A stretch of 64,000 nt of DNA from JAGVPT01 sp964439265 (GTDB lineage Bacteria > Bacteroidota > Ignavibacteria > UBA10030 > UBA8401). Below the pieces are notes generated by a model. It searched no databases, was not told the origin of the DNA, and worked only from the letters and a program-made list of their open reading frames with translations. This document shows, piece by piece, positions 56,356-64,000 of this stretch (the stretch's first letter is position 1; each line of letters begins with the position of its first letter). The stretch covers positions 1 to 64,000 of the forward strand of contig CAYTOA010000019.1 in the NCBI GenBank assembly GCA_964439265.1, given 5' to 3'. Both the position numbers and the translations under genes were made by a program.

Positions 56356-59300
56356 ATGAGATATGTAATCGCTTTGACCATACTCCCGCTCTTTTCGTAT
56401 GCCCAGTCGAGTATCGAACAACTGACGATCGACCAGGGACTGTCGCAGAATTTTATCTATGATCTCATCCAGGACCGGCGAGGATTTATGTGGTTCGGTA
56501 CGAAAGAAGGATTGAACAGGTACGACGGATATTCTTTTGTCATATACCGGAACGATCCGATGGACACGGCCTCTCTCTCCGGCAACAATGTCACGGCATT
56601 GTACGAAGACAGTCTCAGTGTTTTATGGGTTGGAACTGCCGAAGGGGTTCTCAACCGTTTCGACCGGGCCACTGAACGATTTACTCATTTCGCATTCGAG
56701 GACGTCCCAGCTGCAGGAATGAAGGCGGATCATATCACGTCTATCTCTCCCGGGTCGGGGGGAATTCTCTGGATCGGATTAATGGGAAGCGGTTTGATTC
56801 GTTTTGACACCCGGAGAGGAGGCTTCAAACGTATCGGCTCCGATTCGTCTTCGGCGAACACCCTCCCGAGCCCTTACACGTTCGATGCCGTAGAAGATTC
56901 AATCGGTAATGTCTGGGTGAGCACAGGGTCCGGTTTAGCGAAAGTGGATGGGAAAACTCTTTCGGTGACACGGTACCTACGCAACATCGGTACCGAGATG
57001 TCACGAGACTTCGACAAGCTTACGACGGTCACGAAAGACAACAGCGGACGCATCTGGATATGTCATCGGAAAGGCATCGATATTTTCGACGGATCGACGT
57101 TCAAAAATATATTCGCAGCCAACGACTCCAACCGCCTTTTCTGGCCCGCCCGCATCCGCCTTGACAATGATGGAAATCTCTGGTCTGCAACCAGCACTCA
57201 ATTGGTGAAGATCGATGCAGCGTCGCTGCGCTGCCAGATCGTTACCGCACTGAAAAAAGAGCATTTTACGAGGGCACTCTGGGTGGACCAATCGGACGTT
57301 GTGTGGGCGGGCACGAGCGGCCTTGGGGTATCAGTGATACGGCCGCGCGCCGAACGATTCGGCAAACGTGAAGGAAATTTCCTTTCTGAGTTATTCCAGG
57401 ATGAGGCCCAGCGTATCAATGACTATTTTCGCGAACGAGGGATACCATACGAAGTAGATTTTAAGCTTCGCGGTGGAACACTGCACTCCGTGATACAGGA
57501 TAAATCTGCGGTGACATGGTTTCTGACTGAGAAAGGATTGTTCAGGATCAGCGGGAAGGGGAGAGGCATCGAGCTCATACCGACAAATCCGCGGACATAT
57601 GAAAAAAGTCCGTCGTGGACGACAAGCAGGGTTTTTGAAGACCGCAAGAATAGTATTTGGGTCGGAACGGTTGGAGGGATGTCCGAACTTGATCAGAAAC
57701 ATAACACCTTTGAATACGTAAGACTTTACCCTGATTCAAATCTCTCGGCGCATGACCTCAATCCGTCTTCATATAAAGATATTTCCTGCATCTTTCAGGA
57801 TATGCACGGAATATTCTGGGTCGGGACACCCACGCTGGGATTGATACGATACGATCCGGCTGTCAAATCGGTCCGTTATTTTCAACATCATCCCCTCGAT
57901 TCTACATCGTTGAGCAGCAATCATGTGCTGTCCATCCGGGACGACCCATTCCTGCCGGATTCGATCCTCTGGGTGGGTACGGATGGCGGCGGTCTGGATC
58001 GTTTTAACACCGTGACGGAAAGACTTCAGAATTTCACGGTAAGGAATGGTTTATCCAACAATGTGATTTACGCGATCTTATCTGACAGCAAAAACTTTCT
58101 CTGGATGAGCACGAACCGCGGCATCATGAAGTTCGACTCCCGTACAGATGAAGTGAAATCATACGACGTCGAAGACGGGCTTCAAAGCGACGAGTTCAAC
58201 CGGAACGAGTATTACAAGGCTCAAGACGGGACGATGTATTTTGGAGGGATCTATGGATACAACGTTTTTCGCCCCGAAACGATCGAAGACAATGATGTTC
58301 CCCCTCGCGTCGTCATCACCGATTTCAAGCTGTTCAATGCTCCGGTGTCATTCCAGGAAACGAATTCCCCTCTTGCTGAGCCGATCACGGAAACGAAACA
58401 TATTGTTCTTCGGTACGACCAGAATATGATCTCGTTCCAGTTCTCTGCGCTGGAGTATTCGGCGCAGAAAAAGAACAAATATATGTACATGCTCGAGGGA
58501 TTGGACAAAAGCTGGATCAACATCGGATCTTCACGTCAGGCCACGTTTACGAATATCAGTCCCGGAAATTATGTTTTTCGCGTTAAGGCAGCAAACGGAG
58601 ACGGAATTTGGAATGAGCAGGGAGCATCTCTCGCCATCACAGTATTGCCCCCCTTCTGGATGACATGGTGGTTTCGTACCATCCTTGTCATCGCTTTCTT
58701 CTCTGCGGGACCGATCGTTTATTATAGAAGAGTGAAGAGCTTGAAAAGGGAAACACATCGGCAGGAGCATATCTCTCATATGCTAATACAGGGACAGGAA
58801 CAAGAACGTTCGCGCATCGCTCAGGAGCTGCACGATTCGCTCGGTCAGGAGTTGCTGATCGTCAAGAACCGGGCACTGATCGGACTGAAGAGCGAAAAGA
58901 TCGATGACGCAAGCCGCGAGCAGCTGGACCATATCTCCTCCACCGCTACAAAAATGATCAAGCACGTCCGGGAGATATCACATAATCTCCGCCCGCCGGA
59001 ACTTGACCGTCTCGGAATATCTGAAACGCTCCGCAGCATATTGCACGACGTCAGAGAATTGGATGCCTTCAATGTCCATGGCGAGATCGAGATGATCGAC
59101 GGGCTGATCTCAAAAGAAGATGAGATAAATGTGGTCCGCATCCTTCAGGAAGGAATAAATAATATACTGAAACACTCCGGTGCAACGGCGATGGATGTTG
59201 AGATCAAGAAGCACGGACATGCGGTGCATTTTCGAATTCATGACAACGGCAGGGGTTTTGACGCCTCCGCCCCCGACACCTTCACGGGGCTGGGATTGGC

Positions 59301-59427
59301 CGGGATCGCCGAGCGCGTGCAAATTTTGAAAGGCTCTCTGAAGATTGATTCGGCGGAGACCAAGGGGACCACCCTCACAATTTCTGTTCCCATCCACAAT
59401 CCAATGGAGAGACATCATGTCCGATAA
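56356..59427 (+). CDS. two-component propeller sensor histidine kinase
   Basis: 1023 residues. After a signal peptide (MRYVIALTILPLFSYAQ) there are two seven-bladed propellers built from reg_prop repeats such as FMWFGTKEGLNRYDGYSF, LWVGTAEGVLNRFDRAT and ILWVGTDGGGLDRFN. A Y_Y_Y-type domain follows (SFQFSALEYSAQKKNKYMYMLEGLDKSWINIG), then one membrane span (about 772-792), and a HisKA_3 dimerisation helix with phospho-acceptor His826 (RIAQELHDSLGQELL), and an HATPase (DNGRGFD, GLGLAGIAERV). It overlaps the regulator gene by 11 bases. Ligands of such sensors are often glycans; none can be assigned here. Confidence 0.93.
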   Translation: MRYVIALTILPLFSYAQSSIEQLTIDQGLSQNFIYDLIQDRRGFMWFGTKEGLNRYDGYSFVIYRNDPMDTASLSGNNVTALYEDSLSVLWVGTAEGVLNRFDRATERFTHFAFEDVPAAGMKADHITSISPGSGGILWIGLMGSGLIRFDTRRGGFKRIGSDSSSANTLPSPYTFDAVEDSIGNVWVSTGSGLAKVDGKTLSVTRYLRNIGTEMSRDFDKLTTVTKDNSGRIWICHRKGIDIFDGSTFKNIFAANDSNRLFWPARIRLDNDGNLWSATSTQLVKIDAASLRCQIVTALKKEHFTRALWVDQSDVVWAGTSGLGVSVIRPRAERFGKREGNFLSELFQDEAQRINDYFRERGIPYEVDFKLRGGTLHSVIQDKSAVTWFLTEKGLFRISGKGRGIELIPTNPRTYEKSPSWTTSRVFEDRKNSIWVGTVGGMSELDQKHNTFEYVRLYPDSNLSAHDLNPSSYKDISCIFQDMHGIFWVGTPTLGLIRYDPAVKSVRYFQHHPLDSTSLSSNHVLSIRDDPFLPDSILWVGTDGGGLDRFNTVTERLQNFTVRNGLSNNVIYAILSDSKNFLWMSTNRGIMKFDSRTDEVKSYDVEDGLQSDEFNRNEYYKAQDGTMYFGGIYGYNVFRPETIEDNDVPPRVVITDFKLFNAPVSFQETNSPLAEPITETKHIVLRYDQNMISFQFSALEYSAQKKNKYMYMLEGLDKSWINIGSSRQATFTNISPGNYVFRVKAANGDGIWNEQGASLAITVLPPFWMTWWFRTILVIAFFSAGPIVYYRRVKSLKRETHRQEHISHMLIQGQEQERSRIAQELHDSLGQELLIVKNRALIGLKSEKIDDASREQLDHISSTATKMIKHVREISHNLRPPELDRLGISETLRSILHDVRELDAFNVHGEIEMIDGLISKEDEINVVRILQEGINNILKHSGATAMDVEIKKHGHAVHFRIHDNGRGFDASAPDTFTGLGLAGIAERVQILKGSLKIDSAETKGTTLTISVPIHNPMERHHVR

Positions 59428-60070
59428 AGCAACTGTTCTTCTTTCAGACGATCATCCCATTGTTCGCAAAGGACTCCGAAGAGTCATTGAAGAGGATGGA
59501 TCTTTTACCGTGATCGGCGAGGCGGGCAATGGTGAACAAGCGCTGCAGTTCATCGAAGAACATAGACCGTTTGCCGCCGTACTGGACATCGATATGCCGA
59601 AAATGACAGGTCTGGAAGTTGCAGAAGCGGTGCACAAAAGGAAGATTTCGACCAACATCATCATTATGACGATGTATGATAAAGAGACGATTTTTAATAG
59701 AGCGATGGATTTCGGAGCGTTCGGATATGTCTTGAAAGACAGCGTGTCGACGGAAATCGTGGAGGCGCTAACCTCCGTCGCCAGAGGAAAGTACTATATC
59801 AGCCCTGCGCTATCGAGCCTGTTGGTGAATCGAAGCGGGAAAGCATCGCAAGGGACGGAAGACAAACTCGGACTTTCGCTTCTGACTCAGACGGAACGGA
59901 AGATCCTTCGGTTGATCGCCAACAGCAAATCGACAAAAGAGATCGCGGAAGAGTTTTTCATCAGCCCTCGTACGGTCGACACACACCGGTCCAACATCTG
60001 CTCAAAATTGGAGATCAGCGGCACCAATGCATTGCTGCGGTTCGCGCTGGAACATAAGGCGATTCTGTAG
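59417..60070 (+). CDS. NarL/FixJ-type response regulator
   Basis: 217 residues. The receiver (about 1-120) has the acidic pair DDHPIVRKGL, phospho-acceptor Asp in AAVLDIDMPKMTGLEV and Lys in GYVLKDSV; the C-terminal LuxR helix-turn-helix (about 150-212) has LTQTERKILRLIANSKSTKEIAEEFFISPRTVDTHRSNICSKL. It partners with the HisKA_3 kinase directly upstream, whose end it overlaps by 11 bases. Confidence 0.95.
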   Translation: MSDKATVLLSDDHPIVRKGLRRVIEEDGSFTVIGEAGNGEQALQFIEEHRPFAAVLDIDMPKMTGLEVAEAVHKRKISTNIIIMTMYDKETIFNRAMDFGAFGYVLKDSVSTEIVEALTSVARGKYYISPALSSLLVNRSGKASQGTEDKLGLSLLTQTERKILRLIANSKSTKEIAEEFFISPRTVDTHRSNICSKLEISGTNALLRFALEHKAIL

Positions 60071-60410
60071 ACCCCTCCCGAAGGGATCGCTTCGCGACCT
60101 TCGGGAGAATCTATGACATTGCAGCATCGTTGATTTCCAGAGCATCAGTGTCATAGACCCTTCGCTCCGCTCAGGGTGACATATGGTTGTTGGCAACTTC
60201 AACATTCTCCACCACACCGCCTCATCAATGCCATCCTGAACGAGTCCCGCGAAAGCGGGACGAAGTGAAGAATCTATGTCGTCATTGCTCTATAATCTAC
60301 GAGCTTTCAGTGTCATGGATCCTTCACCCCGTCTGACAATCGACGAGATTCAGGATGACATGACGAGGCTTTCCATCCAGGACTCTTACCCAAACGAAAT
60401 CTGCCCCTTT
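60071..60410. repeat. cluster of dispersed intergenic repeats
   Basis: The interval holds several repeat fragments: CCCGAAGGGATCGCTTCGCGACCTTCGGG (a nested hairpin), TCATAGACCCTTCGCTCCGCTCAGGGTGACAT, and GAGTCCCGCGAAAGCGGGAC, all of the family seen at 526-711, 15503-15662, 54038-54343 and 55933-56123. No gene is visible from 60071 to 60542. Confidence 0.65.
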
Positions 60411-60431
60411 CAGAAGTTACTAGACCATGTT

Positions 60432-60470
60432 TACGTACTAGTACGTAGATAAATACGCATCGATACGTAT
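60432..60470. promoter_or_regulatory. adjacent TACGTA-type palindromes upstream of a receiver gene
   Basis: TACGTACTAGTACGTA (60432-60447) is a perfect 16-base palindrome. Five bases on, ATACGCATCGATACGTAT (60453-60470) is an 18-base palindrome with one mismatched pair. They share the TACG half-site and lie 73 to 111 bases before ATG 60543. Two spaced half-site palindromes suggest a dimeric regulator's binding sites. Confidence 0.4.
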
Positions 60471-60542
60471 TCCTTTCTTCTCCTTTCCTTATTAAATAAT
60501 CCTCAGAATTTTTCCCCCATTTGTGATTGCCGTACCAACGAA

Positions 60543-60887
60543 ATGAAGATACTTATTGCTGATGACAGCGCAGCGATGCGCGAAATGGTCAGGATCAACG
60601 CCTGCGATACTCAAGACGACGTGATCGAGTGCGCGAACGGCAACGAAGCCGTCGAATCGTTCAAGAAATTTCACCCGGACTTCGTCCTGATGGATATTCA
60701 GATGTCGTCGATGGACGGGCTGACGGCAACCGAGAAGATCCATGGCTATGACCGGAACGCGAAGGTTATCATCGTGACTAATCATGGCTCCGATTCGTTC
60801 CGCAATGCAGCGCGCCGGGCGGGTGCGTGCAATTTTGTGTTGAAGGAAAATCTGTTCGAGTTAAAGAAGCTGATTCATATTTCCTGA
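60543..60887 (+). CDS. single-domain response regulator (CheY-like)
   Basis: 114 residues with nothing beyond the receiver. ILIADDSAAMREMVRI has the acidic pocket, FVLMDIQMSSMDG the phospho-acceptor Asp, IIVTNHGSD the conserved Thr, and NFVLKENLFELKKLI the Lys. The short alpha5 and absence of an output domain fit a phosphotransfer or protein-interaction role. It sits between the propeller system and the adhesin gene; its partner kinase is not determined. Confidence 0.9.
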   Translation: MKILIADDSAAMREMVRINACDTQDDVIECANGNEAVESFKKFHPDFVLMDIQMSSMDGLTATEKIHGYDRNAKVIIVTNHGSDSFRNAARRAGACNFVLKENLFELKKLIHIS

Positions 60888-60988
60888 AGATAAAATACCA
60901 TCTTTGTCCGCAGGCAGATGAACAATAAAATTTTCTTTTCTCAAAAGCCTAACAACCTCACCATCACTCACTTATTAAAGGATGACGT

Positions 60989-63900
60989 ATGAAGGACTTT
61001 GCCACCTCTTTCGCGAAGAATATGTTCTTCGTGCTGATTGCAGTGTTCGTCACTGTTGTTGAAACCCAGGCACAAAATATCACCATCGGGAATGCAGCCA
61101 GCAGCGGCGGGTCGTGGTCCGGCGGGAACCCCGACGTGTGGACGCAGTCGTCATATGCCTCAGCAAAACTCAATGCGAGTGAGATCGTCAGCCGGTTAAA
61201 TGCCGGCACGTCCGTGACCATTGCCAGCGGATTCTCATCAGCGTATATCGTTGACTCCGCTGGGATCGCAATTTACAAGACTTCGGGAAGCGATGCGACG
61301 TTGACGTTTCACTCTAACGCCTCCATACAGTTTGCCGCCAACGACACGATCGTTTCCACAAGCGGAAAGCTCAACATCATTTTCGATACCGATGCAGACA
61401 ATTCACAAAACGACGGATACTTTTACGTTGGGAACACGGCAAGTTTGTATGCCGTAAGCAACAACGGCGATATTGTTATCGGCGCCGGGTCCGACCCCTA
61501 CAACACAGCTGTGGGCGGGTTTCAATACTTTCAACCTATGACGATTTACTCCACAAAACTGTACGCAGGTTCCGGGCTCATCAGCTTGCGAAGTCAAGCT
61601 GGAGGCACCAGCGGATACGACGGAGTCGAACTCTACGGAAGCTGCGTTCTCCAAACGACGAGCGGCAACATTACCATCGTGGGCACTGGAGCGAATAGTT
61701 CCAGTAACTTTGGGTCCACGGGGCGCGGAGTTGTAATGTCAACATCGGGCGGCTCTCCTACTATTCAAACCGCAACCGGCGCAATTTCGATAACTGGTTA
61801 TGCAGGAAGCGATGCCAATAATGGATACGGATATCCCGGTTTTTCCATGTACGGCGGTTCTCAAATTATCTCCACAGGAAGCGGAACGATCACGATAAAC
61901 GGTACCGGAGGTTCAGTGGGCTACAACGATCCATATGGAGTAACCGTCGGCGATGGGAACAACGGCACTTCTTCGATACAAACAGTAGACGGAAATATTT
62001 CCATCACCGCTACTGCCGGATCTGCTCCCGGTGCGAGCCAGGTCTATGGCATGGCCATGAATACGTCAAATATTACGGCAACAGGAATTGCTTCTGTGAC
62101 GATCAACGCGGCTGGAGGGAGCGGCACACAATCCAACTACGGCATGTACATCTCCAATGGAACAGTGCAAACCAACTCGGGGAAGATCACAGTAACGAGT
62201 ACAGGCGGCGCGGGAACATCCGGTGGAAACGATGGTATCCGTATATACAGTTATCCCAGTTCTGCTATCGCGGGATTTTTCTCAACCTCCGGGACTATTT
62301 GTGCGACCGGAACGGCAGTCAACGGAGGCACCGGTATTTTCATGCAAGGGACGCTCACAGCGATCCGATCGGGAGGAGACATCATTCTTAATGCGAACCG
62401 GACTGGCTCAGGAAACGGAACCGGAATGCAGTTTTCTTTTGGCTCCAGGATCGTCGCGACCGGCTCCGGAAATATCAAAATCAACGCGACCGCAGGATCT
62501 TCGGGAAATAGTAATTACGGGGTCTGGCTAGGAAACGGTTACGACAGCCGCATAGTAACAGCCGACGGAAATATCACGATCAATGCGACAGGAGGAGGAG
62601 ATGGAACGGGCAACAGCAACTCTGGAATATTAATGCAAAACCCTTCGGCTATCTACTCTTCGGGGACAGGCAGAATTGATATTAAAGCACAAGGCGGAAA
62701 TCCGGGCTATGGATTTGATTGGGGAGGGGGCAACCAGTACATCGAGTCAGACAGCGGAAAAGTCTTTGTGACTGCGCTCGCAGGGGGCAGCGCAAACTAT
62801 AGCGGTATTTATACGTACAGCTCCCCATCGTACATTACCGCGATGGATTCGGTCTCGATCACGGCAGTAGGAGCGGGCACTGCTCCGGGAATAAACTCGA
62901 ACTACACAAATATCAATATGGGAGGAGCATCGGGATTTACGCATTCAGGGCCGACTATTATCACGGCCGGGACGGCGTCGGGGAACGATGCTATCGCGAT
63001 CGACGGCTGCAACCTACAGGGAACCGGGTCTTTAACATTGCAGCCGTACGACAGTACGATGAGCATTGGGATTGCAGGAGGGAGCGGAACCTTTAACCTT
63101 AATTTAAATAGGCTTGGGTCGATTCAAAGCGGGTTCACGAGCATTACTTTTGGCCGCAGCAACGGAACAGGAACCATGACTGTCGGAGGTTACACGTTCA
63201 ATGCCAACACCAAGCTGCGCGGTTCAACAAGCAACATTAATCTTAGCGGCGCAGTCAGCACCGGTGCGAACAATTTAGCGATTTGCACCGGAGGATCGGT
63301 TTCACAAACGAACGGGATTACCTGCGACACCTTAACGCTTAACGGAAACGGTGTCTTCACCTTCGACGTTCAAAACAATACGGGCGTCTCACATCTCACC
63401 GGAAATGCGGGCACCGTGAAATTCAGAAACGACAGCGGCATTCCGGTCGCGAACATGACCGCTACGGACATGACGCTCAATACTACAGGATCGTTCAGCG
63501 TCCCCGCGGGGAACACATTCAGCAAGCTGACGCTGGAAGGAAGCGCGGCGTATTCCATTCCTTTTAGCTCTCTGAGCAATCTTACACTTTCAGGAACGGC
63601 TTCGTTAACGCTTTCCGGCGATCTCAATGTAACAGATACGCTCGCGTTGAAAGGGGGAGTCCTCGGAAGCGGTGGAAACACGCTCACCGTTGGAATCAGC
63701 GCGTCTCATGCCGGATATGTGTCGCGCACATCCGGCTATTACGACGGTTTGTTGAAACGGTGGATCGCAGCCGATACGGCATCCACAATCCTTTTTCCAC
63801 TCGGAAGAAGTTCTAACTATTACGGCGCGAACGTCGGATTTACCGGCGCTCCTGCTTCCGGTGGTACGCTCACTGGAAGTTTCTCGACGAGCGCTCCGGG

Positions 63901-64000
63901 GAACAACGGCTTTCCGCTGACCGAAGGGCTTTCAACAATGGACAGCACCTCGAGTTCTGGATACTGGGCGATCAATGCGGCTGATGGATTGAGCGGCGGA
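60989..64000 (+). CDS. giant secreted repeat adhesin, 3' end outside window
   Basis: An uninterrupted frame of 1004 codons runs from ATG 60989 (AAAGGATGA box upstream) to the end. A signal peptide (MFFVLIAVFVTVVETQAQ) is followed by a Gly/Ser/Thr/Asn/Ala-rich solenoid in which short strands recur: SGNITIVGTGAN, TGAISITGYAGSDANNGYG, SGTITINGTGGSVGYND, DGNISITATAGSAPG, SGKITVTSTGGAGTSG, DGNITINATGGGDGTG, spaced about 45-55 residues. This predicts a right-handed beta-helix as in haemagglutinin-like adhesins. Export by type IX secretion is likely if a sorting domain exists beyond the window. Confidence 0.85.
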   Translation, partial: MKDFATSFAKNMFFVLIAVFVTVVETQAQNITIGNAASSGGSWSGGNPDVWTQSSYASAKLNASEIVSRLNAGTSVTIASGFSSAYIVDSAGIAIYKTSGSDATLTFHSNASIQFAANDTIVSTSGKLNIIFDTDADNSQNDGYFYVGNTASLYAVSNNGDIVIGAGSDPYNTAVGGFQYFQPMTIYSTKLYAGSGLISLRSQAGGTSGYDGVELYGSCVLQTTSGNITIVGTGANSSSNFGSTGRGVVMSTSGGSPTIQTATGAISITGYAGSDANNGYGYPGFSMYGGSQIISTGSGTITINGTGGSVGYNDPYGVTVGDGNNGTSSIQTVDGNISITATAGSAPGASQVYGMAMNTSNITATGIASVTINAAGGSGTQSNYGMYISNGTVQTNSGKITVTSTGGAGTSGGNDGIRIYSYPSSAIAGFFSTSGTICATGTAVNGGTGIFMQGTLTAIRSGGDIILNANRTGSGNGTGMQFSFGSRIVATGSGNIKINATAGSSGNSNYGVWLGNGYDSRIVTADGNITINATGGGDGTGNSNSGILMQNPSAIYSSGTGRIDIKAQGGNPGYGFDWGGGNQYIESDSGKVFVTALAGGSANYSGIYTYSSPSYITAMDSVSITAVGAGTAPGINSNYTNINMGGASGFTHSGPTIITAGTASGNDAIAIDGCNLQGTGSLTLQPYDSTMSIGIAGGSGTFNLNLNRLGSIQSGFTSITFGRSNGTGTMTVGGYTFNANTKLRGSTSNINLSGAVSTGANNLAICTGGSVSQTNGITCDTLTLNGNGVFTFDVQNNTGVSHLTGNAGTVKFRNDSGIPVANMTATDMTLNTTGSFSVPAGNTFSKLTLEGSAAYSIPFSSLSNLTLSGTASLTLSGDLNVTDTLALKGGVLGSGGNTLTVGISASHAGYVSRTSGYYDGLLKRWIAADTASTILFPLGRSSNYYGANVGFTGAPASGGTLTGSFSTSAPGNNGFPLTEGLSTMDSTSSSGYWAINAADGLSGG

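Noticed and set aside
62223..62531. 102-codon frame inside the adhesin gene
   Set aside because: The overlapping main frame is open for over 1000 codons with a clear repeat pattern. This frame is a by-product.

Overview
The window is a 64 kb piece of a bacterial genome or metagenome bin with about 50% G+C and two 100-N scaffold gaps (33002-33101 and 51147-51246). It most resembles the Bacteroidota/Chlorobiota/Ignavibacteriota (FCB) lineage, probably an Ignavibacteria-like bacterium. The reasons are a 1789-residue C25 (gingipain-family) peptidase with a FlgD-like C-terminal domain of the type IX secretion kind, a Porphyromonas-type glutaminyl cyclase, a 31-residue COX24/AURKAIP1-like basic protein, a propeller-type sensor kinase, a Wzi-like outer-membrane barrel, and an EF-G-like GTPase with a GHGGSGKT P-loop. 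The best promoters seen are ordinary TTGACA/TATAAT type; one Bacteroidota-style TTTG/TAnnTTTG candidate also occurs. The lineage call is an inference; no phylogeny was run.

Region 1-2400 is accessory DNA. It holds what looks like an integron-type cassette array on the minus strand: short genes separated by attC-like sites, no integrase in view, two of the four genes broken, and one cassette carrying a MITE-like insertion. A phage-like small gene and tRNA-Leu(CAG) lie at its right edge.

Region 2.5-24.7 kb is mainly housekeeping: a TerC-family transporter, a Wzi-like barrel, an ECF sigma/anti-sigma pair with a Spy-like gene, cysteine desulfurase, a Ppx/GppA - PrmA - membrane protein - glutaminyl cyclase block, a DUF4097 protein, DacB, then tsaD - trpA - chorismate mutase - mltG, sppA - HU - zinc-ribbon/TPR - COX24-like protein, YtxH and DUF948 proteins, and the EF-G-like GTPase.

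Region 24.9-39.5 kb is a surface-polysaccharide cluster on the plus strand with many overlapping stop/start codons: Wzx-like flippase, DegT aminotransferase, ATP-grasp enzyme, NeuD-like acyltransferase, BKACE (DUF849) enzyme, methyltransferase, a GT2, four GT4/GT1-like transferases, a GT-C-like membrane protein and a WecB/TagA/CpsF transferase. The last gene overlaps by four bases the start of the giant C25 peptidase. This is suggestive because type IX cargo is attached to a surface polysaccharide in relatives.

Region 45-56 kb holds a small channel-like membrane protein, ChrA, a monohaem c-type cytochrome, a pyrimidine-dimer glycosylase homologue, a secreted PIG-L/LmbE protein, a three-gene Fe(III)-type ABC importer, an NlpC/P60 lipoprotein, and several intergenic repeats. 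Region 56-64 kb holds a propeller histidine kinase with its NarL-type regulator, a single-domain receiver, and the first 1004 codons of a very large glycine/serine/threonine-rich repeat adhesin that leaves the window still open.

A common intergenic repeat core (a palindrome around ACGGGTCTACGACCCGT, then TTACTCAGGATGAAC and CACCCTGAGCAAGTCCC) recurs at several places. It sits inside different terminal inverted repeats, which is one of the more unusual structural signals here.
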